DNA from: Parachlorella kessleri
Lineage: Eukaryota > Chlorophyta > Trebouxiophyceae > Chlorellales > Chlorellaceae
Direction: 5' to 3'
NCBI GenBank assembly: GCA_001598975.1
Contig: BBXU01001024.1
Coordinates: 1 to 57,335, forward strand
Length of the DNA: 57,335 bases
A model generated the notes under the pieces. That model made no database searches. It was not told the origin of the DNA and worked only from the letters and a program-made list of their open reading frames with translations. This document shows positions 44,130-55,900 of the stretch, in pieces; positions within the stretch are counted from its first letter, which is position 1; every line of letters starts with the position of its first letter. A program made the position numbers and the translations under genes.

Positions 44130-47115
44130 TCAGTTATACATTTGGTCATGGGCTGCCCAGATCTTATCCAGTGTACGCAGTGTGGCCGCATTGGGGGCCA
44201 GCTGGAAGGTCTTGCTAGCCTCGGTCACCAGCTCTTCTGCATCCTTGGGGTGCAGATCCAAGGTGCAGAAAGAGCTGCAAGGGGGGCCAATTGGGTTTGC
44301 AGCGGTTGGAACAGTCAAGCAAAACCGCCTTGCTTCGAATCGCTGAATTGCATGCGGAATACACAAACGTGCAGGCAGGCAAGCAAAGCCCACACGCCCG
44401 CACCAACACTATTTCACCAATGCGGGCCAGCTAGCTCCAGCATTTATGCACTAGCATGTGTATTTAGAGCAGTCTTGGTGATATCAGTACTCCTGTCGCG
44501 CACCGAAGCATGTCGTTCAGCTCGTCAACGGTTGGGTTTCTGCTCTGGTCCCGCAGGCAGGCCAGCAGCTCTTGACTGGACGGTGCCTGCTCAGCAAAGG
44601 AGCATGGAGTACGTGTACATTTGCAATCTGGGGCTGACAGCCTCATGCTCAAAGCCCATGCCCCCACCCGTCCATACCGACACATGCGGTGAAACAATAG
44701 TGAGCAGCGATCACCAGTGCCAGACAGCCGGTCAGTTGACAACAGACACAAATGGTTTGGTTTCAGGACGACCCCAATTGGCATAGCACTGCTCCCTGCA
44801 TGCAGACGCTATGTAATGGAGGTCCTGCCAAATTCAGACGGCCACCTACCTGCTCAAACTGCTCAGGGAGGGACCGGCCGTAGCAGGGGGCATCCTCGTC
44901 GCTGCAGGCCGACTGGGGCGACAGCAGGTGCACAGGAGAGAAGCAGCACTTGGCAGAGAAGCCGTCTTGCCGATTAACCAGCGCTGCTGGCGAAGGTGGT
45001 CGGTTCAAGCTCTCCCGCCTGCAGTGCATGGGCACATGGTCGGCTCTTCAGGGCTGCTGCAATCTCTTGCCTGGGGCATGGGTGCGGCTGGGGGACTTGT
45101 CGACCCGCTTGCAGAAGCTACAATCCGCATCCTGTGCACACTGCAGCAGCGCGCAGGTATCAGCGCCCAAGTATAGCGAGGTTAGCCAGTGCAAAATCTG
45201 TCTGGTTCCTGGATTCATGACTCCCCGGGGCTGAAGAGATATGAAACAACGGAGGGGGCTCACACACCTGGGCTTGCCATCGGCCTGCCGCCCCCTGCTG
45301 GGCAAGTCCGCATGGAAGCTCTGCGTCCGGTGCAGCACAAACTCTTCACTATCAGCTCGCCTCACTACTTCCGCATCATCATCCTCACACTTCTGCTGTT
45401 GGTGGGATATACACGAGGAGAAAGGCGAGTGGCAACCAAAGCACTTTCCCCAGTGGTGGTGCTTCTGCAGCAGTGGCAGCAGGCAAGCCACTTAGCCGGG
45501 TGTGCTTTGGTCAAGCACATTCCTTCAAGACTTGGGTTTAGCGAGGGAGCTACCGAGTTATTTATGGAGGCTGTCGCCACAGCTCTAGTCACTTAGCGTG
45601 CCTGCTTGAGCGTACTGTCAGGAGTAGGCCCTTATGCGCAGCCTGTTGCTGTTATCTGCTGCACTCACCTGTGCACTGCTGCGGGGCCTTGGTGCCGCCG
45701 GTGACTTGTGCCTGGCAACAGACTGGTGCTGTGGCAGCACATCGGCTGTTGATGCACTGCCGCCACCAGGGCTGGGCCCGTGCAGATGCGACTTGTGCTG
45801 CCAGTGGCCACGTATGGAGGTGCGCAGCGGCACTAGCGAGGCCTGCCTCTCGGTGCAGCTGGGCAATTCCAAACTATCGCGCAGCAGCGAGTCAGTGGAG
45901 CCGCGAAGCTGCATGCCTGTGTCGTCTGGCGATGCGGCACTGGTAGCAGCAAAGCCCCCCTCGTGGCTCTTCCGCCGCACCTGCGCAAATTGTTCATGCA
46001 GGCAGGCCTGCATGCCGCGCCAGGGTAGCTGCACATCGGCGCTGCGTTCTGAGCCCCAGGAGCTGCGCAGGTCACACTCCATTTCGCTATGGCTGCGCCG
46101 GCTCCGGTCTGTCATCTGGCTCATTGGCCGCGGCTGCTCTAACTGGTGCTCTGTCGCTGCAGCTGTCCCACCACCTGGCACGCTAGGTATGGGCGCTGAC
46201 CATGCCCGGTCAAGCACACAATAGCTGCCATCTGCAAGCTCCACAGCAGCACCCTCATGTCCCTGGCCGGCAGAGAGCGGGGGTTCATGAAGGCCTGCAG
46301 CTGCCGATGGACCTGCTGCTGGCCTCGCAGCCTCTACGGCGGTAATAGACTGGGAGTGAGGCCCATCTGCCCGCGCCCGCTGTGGCTGTCTCTGTGCTAA
46401 TGATGTACTTGCACCTGCGGCAGCAAGACTTTAGATGCTGGCAAGCTGGAAGGGTGCTTCACCAGGGGTGACCTTCGGTAGACAAGCACGGCGGGTTATA
46501 GCCTGTGTGTAAGCCCCACTAACCTGCCGTAAATGTGAAGGAGGCCCTGACAAGCCCGGAGGCCAGGGGCGAGAAGCCGTCGCACGCAGTGCCAGCTTGG
46601 AACAGGAGGCCCTGCGCACCAAACAACACACCTCTCAGCAGCTGAGCCTAACCTTTCACAGGAAATGGAAGGGCAAGGAAGTAAAGGCACCCTACGAAGC
46701 CTTGGGGTGGTTGTAACAGCTGATCTAGGCCGACAGGATTACTTGTGCAAGGGGGCCTGTGGGCTCTACTCTCTCCTCGAGCGGTACTCCTGCAGCCGAG
46801 AGACGTAGCTCCCTGGCAGCTGGGCTCGTGCCACCTGTGTGCATGTGGGGGAGCCCTGCTTTCAAATGACAAGCCTGAGCCGTTGCAGTGCGGGAGCAAA
46901 GCCTCCAGCGTACCATTTCTTCTCTTGGGCGGCGATGTGTAGTCCTCTTCTATAATTGTGAGTGAGGCCAGCGGCTCGACAACTTTGATGGCTGGCCGCT
47001 TCCTTTCACGCTGCGCGCTCCAAGGGCTGTGTAAATTTTTCTTGTCTTTCAAGGCTCTGCCATCTGGAGGGGGTGTGGAGTTGCTGTCTCGCTGCGAAAG
47101 CGGGCGCGGAGGCAT
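44130..47115 (-). CDS. Unrecognised 523-residue protein with Cys-rich segment
   Basis: Seven exons (46914-47115, 45669-46414, 45268-45395, 45071-45201, 44850-44986, 44504-44586, 44130-44274) join in frame. Residues 1-67 are basic and include K-K-N-L-H-S-P-W-S and S-P-P-K-R-R-N, which could act as a nuclear localisation signal. Residues 68-360 are Ser/Arg/His/Gln-rich and probably disordered. A cysteine group (C375, C380, C386, C389) and a following C-C-F may bind a metal; the spacing C-x4-C-x5-C-x2-C matches no finger I know. The last 100 residues are helical (E-L-L-A-C-L-R, V-D-E-L-N-D-M-L-R, D-A-E-E-L-V-T-E-A). The acceptor of exon 4 and the GC donor at its end (GCAAGA) are chosen because they alone keep frame. 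No function is proposed. Confidence 0.62.
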
Positions 47116-47898
47116 GAGAAGAACCGGTTCTACAGGATCATCTCAGCTTGCGTAAAAGCGCTACCTATCCTACCTACTTGACTCACAGCTGGCCTATCAT
47201 CAACAAGTAGAAACTTCAAGGCAATAAAATATAGCAGCTCAGTTTGGGGCCTGCTGCGGCCAGCATTTTGAGCAAAGCACAGCAGGACCCAACTCTTACG
47301 GACTGCAAGACCAGTAAAACTATCTATAAGTGTCCGAAAATTGTGCTTCAAGGGAACTATGATACGAAGCCTTGCGCTTACTGCGGATCTGAGAAGCAAG
47401 GATGGGGCGTGTTCCATCCTGCCTTTTCCATGGCATGTCCAGCATGTCTGTCTTTTTGGCGTCAGGCGGTGGATGGATGGCTGCCCGTTCAGCCTACACT
47501 CTAGAATTTGAGAACATAACATCAAGGGTGACCGCAGTCAACCGTGCTGCAGTAAGAGGTGGAAGAGATTTGGTGGCGCTCTTCTGCTCATGTTGTGGGG
47601 TGTTTTTAAGTGGGATGTTCCTGATAGCAAGGGTTAGACAGTAGGACGGGTGGTATTTGATAGAGTTGCCAACGCCCCTCACGCAAGCTTGCAGCAATAA
47701 CAACACGATACACCCAGCAAGGTCGCCAGTTTTGCATGTTCGTCAACAACATTCAGCTTGTGTATCGCCGTCATACAGCCTTTCGACCCTGTAAAGAATC
47801 ACCCTTGCCTGTCTATTTCCAGCAATCAGCTGCAACAGGAAGAACAGAGGAATTGAGCTGTGGCAGGATTTAGACAGGCTACACAACAACTGCACCTC
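47116..47898. promoter_or_regulatory. Upstream region of unrecognised gene / 3' end of SnoaL-membrane gene
   Basis: Two minus-strand genes follow each other, so this 783-base stretch holds one promoter and one 3' UTR. It is AT-richer than its surroundings around 47330-47700. The plus-strand frames here have no motif. Confidence 0.4.
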
Positions 47899-50767
47899 CT
47901 ACGCTACCTCCGCCTCCTCAGTAGGACCGCCCTGCAGGAGCCATGCTGCCATGCCTACAAAGGGCACATACCTATACTTGGCAGGGGCGCCAGCCGCCCC
48001 CAGCAGCACCGCCTGCCACAGCGTGTACAGCACGGTATCCAGACAGAACGCCCAAAACACCCGGTTGCTGCTGAACATCACCTCAAAGAAGTGCCATCGC
48101 TCGGCCAGGCCACCATACTCTGGCCGGGCTGCCAGAGCCCACCCTAGGGACAGTAGGCCAACCACCGCTCCAATCCCACCAAAGAGAGGTGCGTAGCCTG
48201 GCACACCAGCGGCGCTGCTATTGCTGCTATTGCTGCCATTGCTGCCGGCATTGGATGGCTTCTCCTGCTGCTCGCTCCTTCCCTCTGAGGCATCTGTGCT
48301 CTTTGCCGGTGCAAGGCGTGCTGCCATGTATGGGATCAGTACCACACTGGTCAGAAACTGCACAAACCAAAGGGCATCAGAGGTGAGCAGGTAACATAGC
48401 AACATATAGACCCGCCCGCACTAGGCCACAGCTAGCAGTGACACGGCTGGCACGTCTTCCTGGGACTTCACAAGGACAAAACTTCACAGAGGGCTCTGCT
48501 TCCAGCACATTGTAGATTTTTGCTGGGCTGGGCTCCTTCACTGGTCCGGCTCAACAAACTCACCAAGGTCCCCACCCAGTACCCTACTCTGTTCTTCACG
48601 CGTTGGCCACGAGGGTCAGCCAGCATGACAGGCCAGAACATGAGGGACCAGGCATTGACGAAATTGAACAGCGCTTCATCCACCTGGAAGCCACAGGCCA
48701 GCCAACTGTAAATGCCTGCCAGCCATGTACCTGCCAGGCAAGACCTGCAGGCCAAGCTGTAAGCATGCTACAACAAGGCACTTCTGCAGCAAGCGTGGCG
48801 GTTCTTACGCACGCGCTATTTCGGCACAGCCGGGCTGAAGCAGGGGCAGGCAGACAGCAAATGGCCGACTGCACACAGCCACTCACAGGGTGCTCAGGGA
48901 TGCTGGGCACGGGGTTCAAGCCCAGCTGGCTCAAGCCGACATTGACATAGAAGAAATTGAAGCTTTCGTGCAGGAGCGACTGCAGCTGCTCAGGGGTGGT
49001 CCCCCATGCAGGCGGCCCAGGCGCCCAAGTGCTGAGCATCACGTACCCAATGTAGGCTGCATGGCAGCAAGCACAGCAGGCTCAGGCAGGCAGCTGTACT
49101 CTGTAACTCCTCTGTAAAGTGTGAGGTACAACTTTGACAACTGGGTAGTAGGGTATAGAAAGAATGCCGCTGGAGAAGGAGGGCATGACTACATCAGCAA
49201 GCAATGCAGCATCATCATGTTACAGAGTGGCAGCAGTTCGAGAGGTGGCAAGCCTGAACTGTACACCCCCATCTTACCTGCATAGAAGGCCCACATGGCA
49301 CCAGCTGCAATGGGAAGCTGCTTCAAATAGGAAGGGCTTGCCTTGGGGCCCAGCTTCCGCACCAAGGGTGCTACAAGGCCGATGCCCTACACATGCACAC
49401 GGCCGATCAGGCGCTGTGCAGTGGGGTTCCAGCTGGACTGCCATCATAACCACCGGAGGCAGTTGCTGCCAGCATAACGGCATACTGTCGTCAGCCTGGG
49501 GCTAAGCAGGAGGCGCAAGGAGCCACCATCTCCGGTGAGAGTGAGGTACAGGGGGGGCGGGCAAGCTCTCCACCATGTGCCTTGGTGCTACCCGGCCGTA
49601 TGCCGGCAAGCGCAACCTGGCTGCCTGGTCGGAAAGCTGATTGGGTACGCATTTCCCCCTGGTTTCTTCATGATGCGTTGCCAGCAGTCCAGCTCAGAAG
49701 GCGGAAACAGGGTACAAGCACTGGTTGGTGCAGCACTGCTATGCAACTGTTTCCGGAAAGAGTGACGTGCATGCAAGGGGCGCCTGATGCTTACCAGCAA
49801 AGCACTGTCTCCTGGCTTGAAGGTGGGCTCCACCAAATCCCGGGCATAGATGATCTGGCCCCGCTCGTTCACCTCATAGAAGCTCACTCCTCTACTAAAG
49901 GGGAACTCGTGACCCTCCAGCTCAACATGCCTGCGAGAACCCTAGAGTCCTTGGAGGTGAGCGTAAGCTGCTCTCAGCCACAGGCAAAACTCCAAAGATG
50001 GCAGGGCATGGTGGAGGCATGGGCACAATGACCCGTGAAGTGTGAGGTCAGGCGGCATTCTGCACAGGTGCTAAAAAAATACACGCCCACGCCTGCAGAG
50101 GTGAGGTACCGCTGTATACAACAGTACAACATACATGTATAAATGACCTCGATAATACGCATTTGCATCGCTCAGCAGCAAGCGAGTTCACTGCAAAGAA
50201 AAACATGGACTCCCCTTACCACCCACCAGCGGACTCCAGCCTTGCGCCCGCCTTCTGTGATGTCCTCAACAACAAACTTGATGTCAGACGGCACAAGCCG
50301 ACCGACCTTCTTGAAGTACTTCGCTATGGCTGCCCGCCCAACAAATGCATCTTGGTAGACGAGGTCTGCGTGCATATAGTACTCTGAATATACAAGGGGC
50401 GAGCTGGCACTATATTCAGGGTTTTGAAAAGCTGCGACTGCAGGGACGGTACGCTAGCAAGGTCAAGCACACCTTCATACACACAGTCCTCTGCCATCAG
50501 CTCCATAATCTTGTCGATCCTCTTGGTGTTGTAGTTATCATAGTAGCTCTGGGCAGCTTCCGCTGCTGTCTTTGGGCGAGTCTCCGGTTGGCTGCCTGCC
50601 TTCATTGCACTGGCATGGACCCTTGTGATCTGGATCAAGGGCAGTCGCTGCCAGGATCGCCGAGCCACACAGTGAAGGACACCAGGAGCTGCTTGTAGCT
50701 GAAGGAGCCTCCACGAGGGTTGACACGGCACAAGGATATGCCTGCTGTTCCACACACCACACGTCAT
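47899..50767 (-). CDS. SnoaL/NTF2-like domain fused to a multi-helix membrane region, probably plastid
   Basis: Seven exons (50473-50767, 50227-50365, 49795-49930, 49278-49386, 48887-49056, 48564-48683, 47899-48357) join in frame to 475 residues. Residues 1-60 are rich in Arg, Gln, Leu and Ser with few acids, as in plastid or mitochondrial presequences. Residues 66-185 form a SnoaL-like cone: Y-D-N-Y-N, I-M-E-L-M-A-E-D-C-V-Y-E-D-L-V-Y-Q-D-A-F-V-G-R, I-A-K-Y-F, F-V-V-E-D-I-T, W-H-V-E-L-E-G and F-S-R-G-V-S-F-Y-E. From residue 205 there are about six hydrophobic segments, starting at 212, 287, 324, 377, 421 and 453. A polar Ser/Asn/Gly loop (340-373) sits between the third and fourth. SnoaL folds bind or cyclise small ligands, so a membrane-bound ligand-handling protein is possible; no substrate can be named. 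The ATG used is the first in this frame. Confidence 0.8.
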
Positions 50768-50946
50768 TGCAGCACCTTCCACCACAACAGATGCAGTCGC
50801 CAATAGCGATCTATTATTGGTCTTCTCCGTCTTCTTTGTCTGGTGCTCGCTTCAGAGTCCCCGAACCGAACCTACGCTAGTGTTTAGGCGCCAGGGCGCC
50901 GCAGATCGAAGCAGCCACAGCACCGTCACTCCTTTGGGCTGCGCAG
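50768..50946. promoter_or_regulatory. Short divergent promoter, SnoaL-membrane gene (-) / NYN gene (+)
   Basis: At most 230 bases separate the start codons (179 if the upstream ATG of the NYN gene is used). The two transcripts therefore share a core promoter region or overlap. It contains a T-rich tract around 50818-50845. Confidence 0.45.
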
Positions 50947-50997
50947 ATGCAAGAGAGGAAGGAATTATCGACTTCTCCTCCTAAAGAATCTGGCCGT

Positions 50998-52630
50998 ATG
51001 GCGCCATGCTCCTTGTGTCGGCTCCCTGGACTACCTCATGCAAGGATTACAAGAGGGTGGCGGGCACAATCCCGGGCAACGCCTCCAAATACACTGCACC
51101 TATCCTGTCAGGTAACGCTTGTTCAACCCTAGCTTGCCTGTGCCACAGCCTCCTTGCGCGGCAGGGGGCCCAAGACGTGTTGTGCTGCACAGGTTCGAAA
51201 CGCGTGTCACGACCCGCTCCCCAGCTCAGTGGGCCAGCCTGTTATAGGGCTGTTCTGGGACATGGACAACATACGCCCCAAAAGCATCCAGCAAGCCCTT
51301 ATGGCCATCTGCCGTTTCCGACGGGCGGTGCGGTTGCTTGTGGGGGACCGGCCTCTTCCTCCAGACACGCCGCAGCTAGTGGCTTACGCCAACGAAGCAA
51401 CTGTGGCTCGCTTGGAGAGGGGCCAGCCATCAGGAGCACTGAGTGCAGCTCTGCAGCTTGCCCAAGGGCACCTGGTTACTGTTAAAACCCGAAGGTGAGC
51501 CTTTATTAAGTGGGACAGCTTTGCAACTTGATTGGATGTAAAGAACTGTGGGGGAGGAGACCAGCCTTGGTACATCCAGTTCCTTGACAGGTGTGCTTGC
51601 CTTTCCCCCGAGAGGTACACACTTGATATGCTGAGCCTGGGGAAGGGACGTGGTGCCTTGGAATGGACGTGCAGGCAGGCGGCGGACTTGGCCATGCGGT
51701 CAGCCCTCTACCAGTTTGTTGAGCAGCATAAGGGGGATGCGGCCTGCCTGGTTTGCATTTCAACCGACCAAGGATATGCCCCTAGCATGAGGTAAGGGAT
51801 AAGTCTAATCGAGCACTGTACGGCCACTGGATCATGCTACCGTGTGTCCCCCCCAACTGATGGCAGTGGAAGCGCAAGGTATACTATTCCTGGAGGAGCA
51901 GGGCTGCTGCCTTACTGCCATACTGCTCCAGACAGCTGCAGGACCGGGTAGTGACAGGGGCAAGTGGCACAAGGGGGGAGGTTGGGGTTACTGCTTGCAT
52001 TCTTTGAGTTGGCAGTGGGCGCGCTGTGCTGCACACTCACCACCTTGCTTGGCAAGCCGCCTGATAAGGATGTAAAATAAGCAAGGGCATTTGCCTTGCA
52101 GGTTTGCGGCCGGCCAGAGTTGTTACGCTGTGTGCATCGGCAGCCCTCACTTTAGGGGCCCCACTTGGGCTAAGCCGCACTTCGAGTATGGCAAGCGGTA
52201 CCCCCTCTCTGCTGCCTGCCACGTTACACTTTTGTGGTCCTTTGTTGGCGGGACCCCATCTCTGCTAAGCAGCATGGAAGCAGCAGCAGAGGCACAGCTG
52301 TTAGCTGATTGGCAAGCAGTGGCAGGGGAATTCAGGAGTTTGGGGCACGCTGGGCAGCCTGTCGCCTGGCGAGCGCTGCAGGGAAAGCAGCAGGGAGAGC
52401 AGCATGCTGTACCACCCGGTCCGGAAAAAACGACAGGACGGCGGGAGGGCACTGTGCCAGGCCACATGGGGCACTCCCAGCGTCAGGGTCAGTGGGACCA
52501 GCAGCAATGGAGCGGCAAGTTTGGCGGCCGTGTGATTGGGACCTGGGTAAATCCTAAGCTTGCTCAGCCGGCATGGCTGCCTGACGGGGGGCCAGCCCGC
52601 TTGCAGACACACCTTATAGCTCAACCTTGA
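50998..52630 (+). CDS. NYN-domain (PIN-like) ribonuclease, probably organellar
   Basis: Four exons (50998-51111, 51193-51494, 51591-51791, 52102-52630) join in frame to 381 residues. The first 38 residues are Arg/Ser/Pro-rich with no acids, typical of an organelle presequence. The NYN core starts V-I-G-L-F-W-D61-M-D63-N-I-R-P. A second conserved Asp lies in A-A-D171-L-A-M, and the third in C-I-S-T-D198-Q-G-Y. These acidic residues form the Mg-binding site of PIN/NYN nucleases, including the limkain-b1/MARF1 type. The tail after residue 215 is Gln/Gly-rich and ends with G-T-W-V-N-P and a short hydrophobic segment. An upstream ATG at 50947 in the same frame would add 17 residues; I chose 50998 because it gives the cleaner presequence. 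RNA cleavage is the likely activity; the target is unknown. Confidence 0.8.
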
Positions 52631-52972
52631 TGAATGTGGCCGAGCAGCCTGTACCTTGTGACACTGGCCACTGCCAACCCTTTTCGTATTAGAACAAGGA
52701 GCAGTGGGCTTGTTGAAGCTGGTGTTTGTAGCCTGATTGCTCCGACAATGAGGATTGTGTGATATCACAGGCTGCACCTGCAAGTCCCCCCCTGCTGATG
52801 GTGACTAAGTGTTGACTCATAGAGGAACCCACCCAAACTGCTGCTGCAATCCACTTCGTACATGAATAGATCGAAGGCCAATAGGGAGGGTAGCTAGGGC
52901 TCAGCGTGTCGCTGCATGCTCGTCCAATTTCCAGCTGGCTGGGTGTGGCTGGGCGTATGATTTAACCCAACG
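52631..52972. promoter_or_regulatory. Intergenic between NYN and PPR genes
   Basis: These 342 bases hold the 3' UTR of the NYN gene and the promoter of the PPR gene, both on the plus strand. No defined element was seen. Confidence 0.4.
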
Positions 52973-55900
52973 ATGTTACCACTTCTACATCGAGTAAGTG
53001 GGCATGGTGGCGCATTGGTTGCCTTGCAGCGGGCCTGCGCTGGCAAACTTCAGTGGACCACTTGCCTGGAGGGCAGCAGCCATGCCGGTCACTACTCTAC
53101 AGCGGCGGTATTCGACCCAGCAAACCTAGATACTGGGAGTAGCCTGCAGCCCCAGGTGCACAACCCGCTGGACCACACCTCGGGCAGCATCAGATACCAG
53201 CATGAGCAGCAGCAGCTTGAGCAGTGGCAGCTTGAGCAGCGGCAGCAGTTGAATCGGAAACAGGAAGAGGAGCAGCCTAGCCTGGCAGGCAGGGCTCCTG
53301 CCATATCAGGTCAAAGAGACTCAGAGGCAGCGACCCCTGCAGCAGGACTGCTTGGCCGCATGCAGCAAGCCGCAGCGGAGGGCCGGCATGCGGCGGTGGT
53401 GTCCTACTTCACCGCTGAGCAGTTGGGGGAGGGCAAGCCGCGTGTGACACAGCAGGCCTTGTTTGAGCTTGCGCTGCAAGCCTGCGCTGCTGCCGGCGAT
53501 GCACGCAAAGCCCTCCAGCTAGTTGCAGCCATGTGGAAGCGCAGCGGCGTGGAGGTCAGCCACAGCGCGCACTTCAGCGCACTTCGTGCGCTGTGCAACG
53601 GTGGGGAGCTGCAGCGCGCCGTGCGCTACCTTTCTGACATACCTAGCCGCCGTCTCCAAACCTTCCACTGCAACGTTGTGCTGCAAGGGGCAGTAAGCCG
53701 AGGTGGGTGGTAGGATAAGGACAGGACTTCTGTTAAGCAGGGCACGCCTACTGCTACGGTCCAGGTGTTTGTGTTGTCTGTAGGCCTTGGTTGACTGTAG
53801 AAGGGAAAAGCCTGCAGACTGTGCGAGCATGAGGAAGGCTACCCATTTTTAATGCCTGTAATTTGGCCGTGCTGATAACGTGCGGGGCCATTTGTTACAC
53901 AACCAAATCTCTGGAATGCTTGAAGTGAGTCAGGTGGCCGCAGACTCTTTCTGGCCAACAGTGTGACAGGAGCGGAGCGTTTGGTAGCCGGGCTAAAGGG
54001 TGCCTGGATCACCCACATGCAGGCGAGGTCCAGCGTGCGCGGCAGGTTGAGGGGCTCCTGCAGCGAAGGCGGGTGCTGCTAGATGCCACTACCTACTCTG
54101 CGTTGATAGAGCTGCGAGGCTTGGAGGGCGATGCCACAGCAGTAGCGTCGGCCTGTCAGCAGGCATTGGCAGTTTGCGGAACAGAGGCTCAGCCCAGGTT
54201 GCTTGCAGCCAAGGTCATTGGCCTTGCCAGGTGGGTATGCAAGCATGCGAGGAAGCAAGTAGGGAGTACGTGGCATGGCGTGCTTTTGAGGCAAAGCAGG
54301 CAGGAATAGCCCATTCTTTGCAGATAAGCAGTCCATCCCTGGCATGGCCAAGCCTGGTCAGCATGAACCAGTGTTTCTGGGGCACGACTCTGCGGTGTCA
54401 AGGAGGTTGATTATGTATTCTGTTGCTGGCCTTATAGTGCTCCTGGTTGCACTAGGGGCTAATTACACATGGGTGCAGGCATGGAGGCAGGCATGCTTGG
54501 GGACTCCCTTGCTTCATCCAAGGCACGCTTCTTTGCAAGTCTGGCTGCGTTTCTGCAGAGCTGGCGCCTTGGAGGAAGCAATCAGAGCTGCAGAGGAGCT
54601 TATGGACTCCTCAGACTCTCTGCCAGTGGACATATCTAGCAGGATTCCCCAGGAACAACAGGGGCACCTTTGGCGGACGGCAGGAGTGGCTGCAGCTGCA
54701 GGCAGCATGCAGCCCGCTCCGTGCACAAGCGGGCGCGGCGGGAACATTGACATGCTCTTGGCACGGCAGCACCGGCGGCAGCAGCAGCAGTTGCCCCCCT
54801 TGGAGTACCTTCGAGGTGCTTGCAACGCAGTTCTGGCACAGGTGCGTAGGGCCCTGACTGGACAGCACATTCAGCAAGTGTGATGTTGCCAGCTCCGAAG
54901 CCTCCCATTGACAACCCTGCAAGTGTTAAGTACAGTTTCACACGGACGAGGACGCGAATCCGCGTGTGGACGGGTCGGCCATCATGGCGCCCCATCCAAA
55001 ATCTGCCAGGGAGCATTGCATGGAGGGCAAGCATGCGCACCGTGTTGCCCTACCACTGGACAGCACGCCCTGGATCTGCCAAGACCATGCGGTTCAGTCA
55101 GTCTAACCAGAAACGGTGGGCTGCTCACTGGCTTCGCAGGCTGAGGCAATGGGAAACCATTCAGCTGCCAAACACATGACCGGGCTTATGACTTTGAGAG
55201 GCCTGCCCCCTAGCACCACCACGTACAATCTCCTGCTGCGCTCGGCTGCAAAGCGGACACATGACTCCATGGCAGCTGTCCATGCTGTGGAGGTGGGTTG
55301 TGGTGGAGGGTTGTCTGGGGTTGTATCCAATTCTCTCTTGGGTCAGTCCCATGCGACCTGCTGCTGCAGCGACATTGATTATTAGAGATGATCTCTTCAA
55401 CGCATCAAAGGTTGAGAGTTTACGTTTCAGTCGTCGATAATCATGCAAGAGGTGCAGGCTCCGGGTGCAAACCCCCAATGTTGCAAACTTATGCCAGCAC
55501 ACACACATACAGGTGCGATCTTAAGTCGGTTGGAAGCATCTCCCTGCCTCCTTCCGCAGGAGGGCATGCAAGAGATGCAGGCGCTGGCTGGGGCCGCATG
55601 TCGATAAGAGTTAGCGGAAACACAGGCATACTTGGTTATATCGATCCTGCCGCAGGAGGGCATGCAAGAGATGCAGGCGCTGGGCATTGTCCCCAACGCC
55701 GAGACCTACGAGCTGCTTCTAGATGCCCAGGGGGCGGCTGGGGACATTGACGCACTGCGACGGTGTCTGGAGGCGGTAGGGGCGGCCGGGCTGAAGCTGA
55801 GCCCTGCGGGGTGGAGCCGCGTGATGCGGCACTTTGGCGCGTGCGGAGACCTAGAGGTTGGTGCGCTGGCAGGTGTTTTTTTTTCATTTTTCGGTGCACT

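Noticed and set aside
45634..46224. 196-codon plus-strand frame rich in Cys and Ser
   Set aside because: It is antisense to exon 2 of the unrecognised minus-strand gene, whose exons join in consistent phase.
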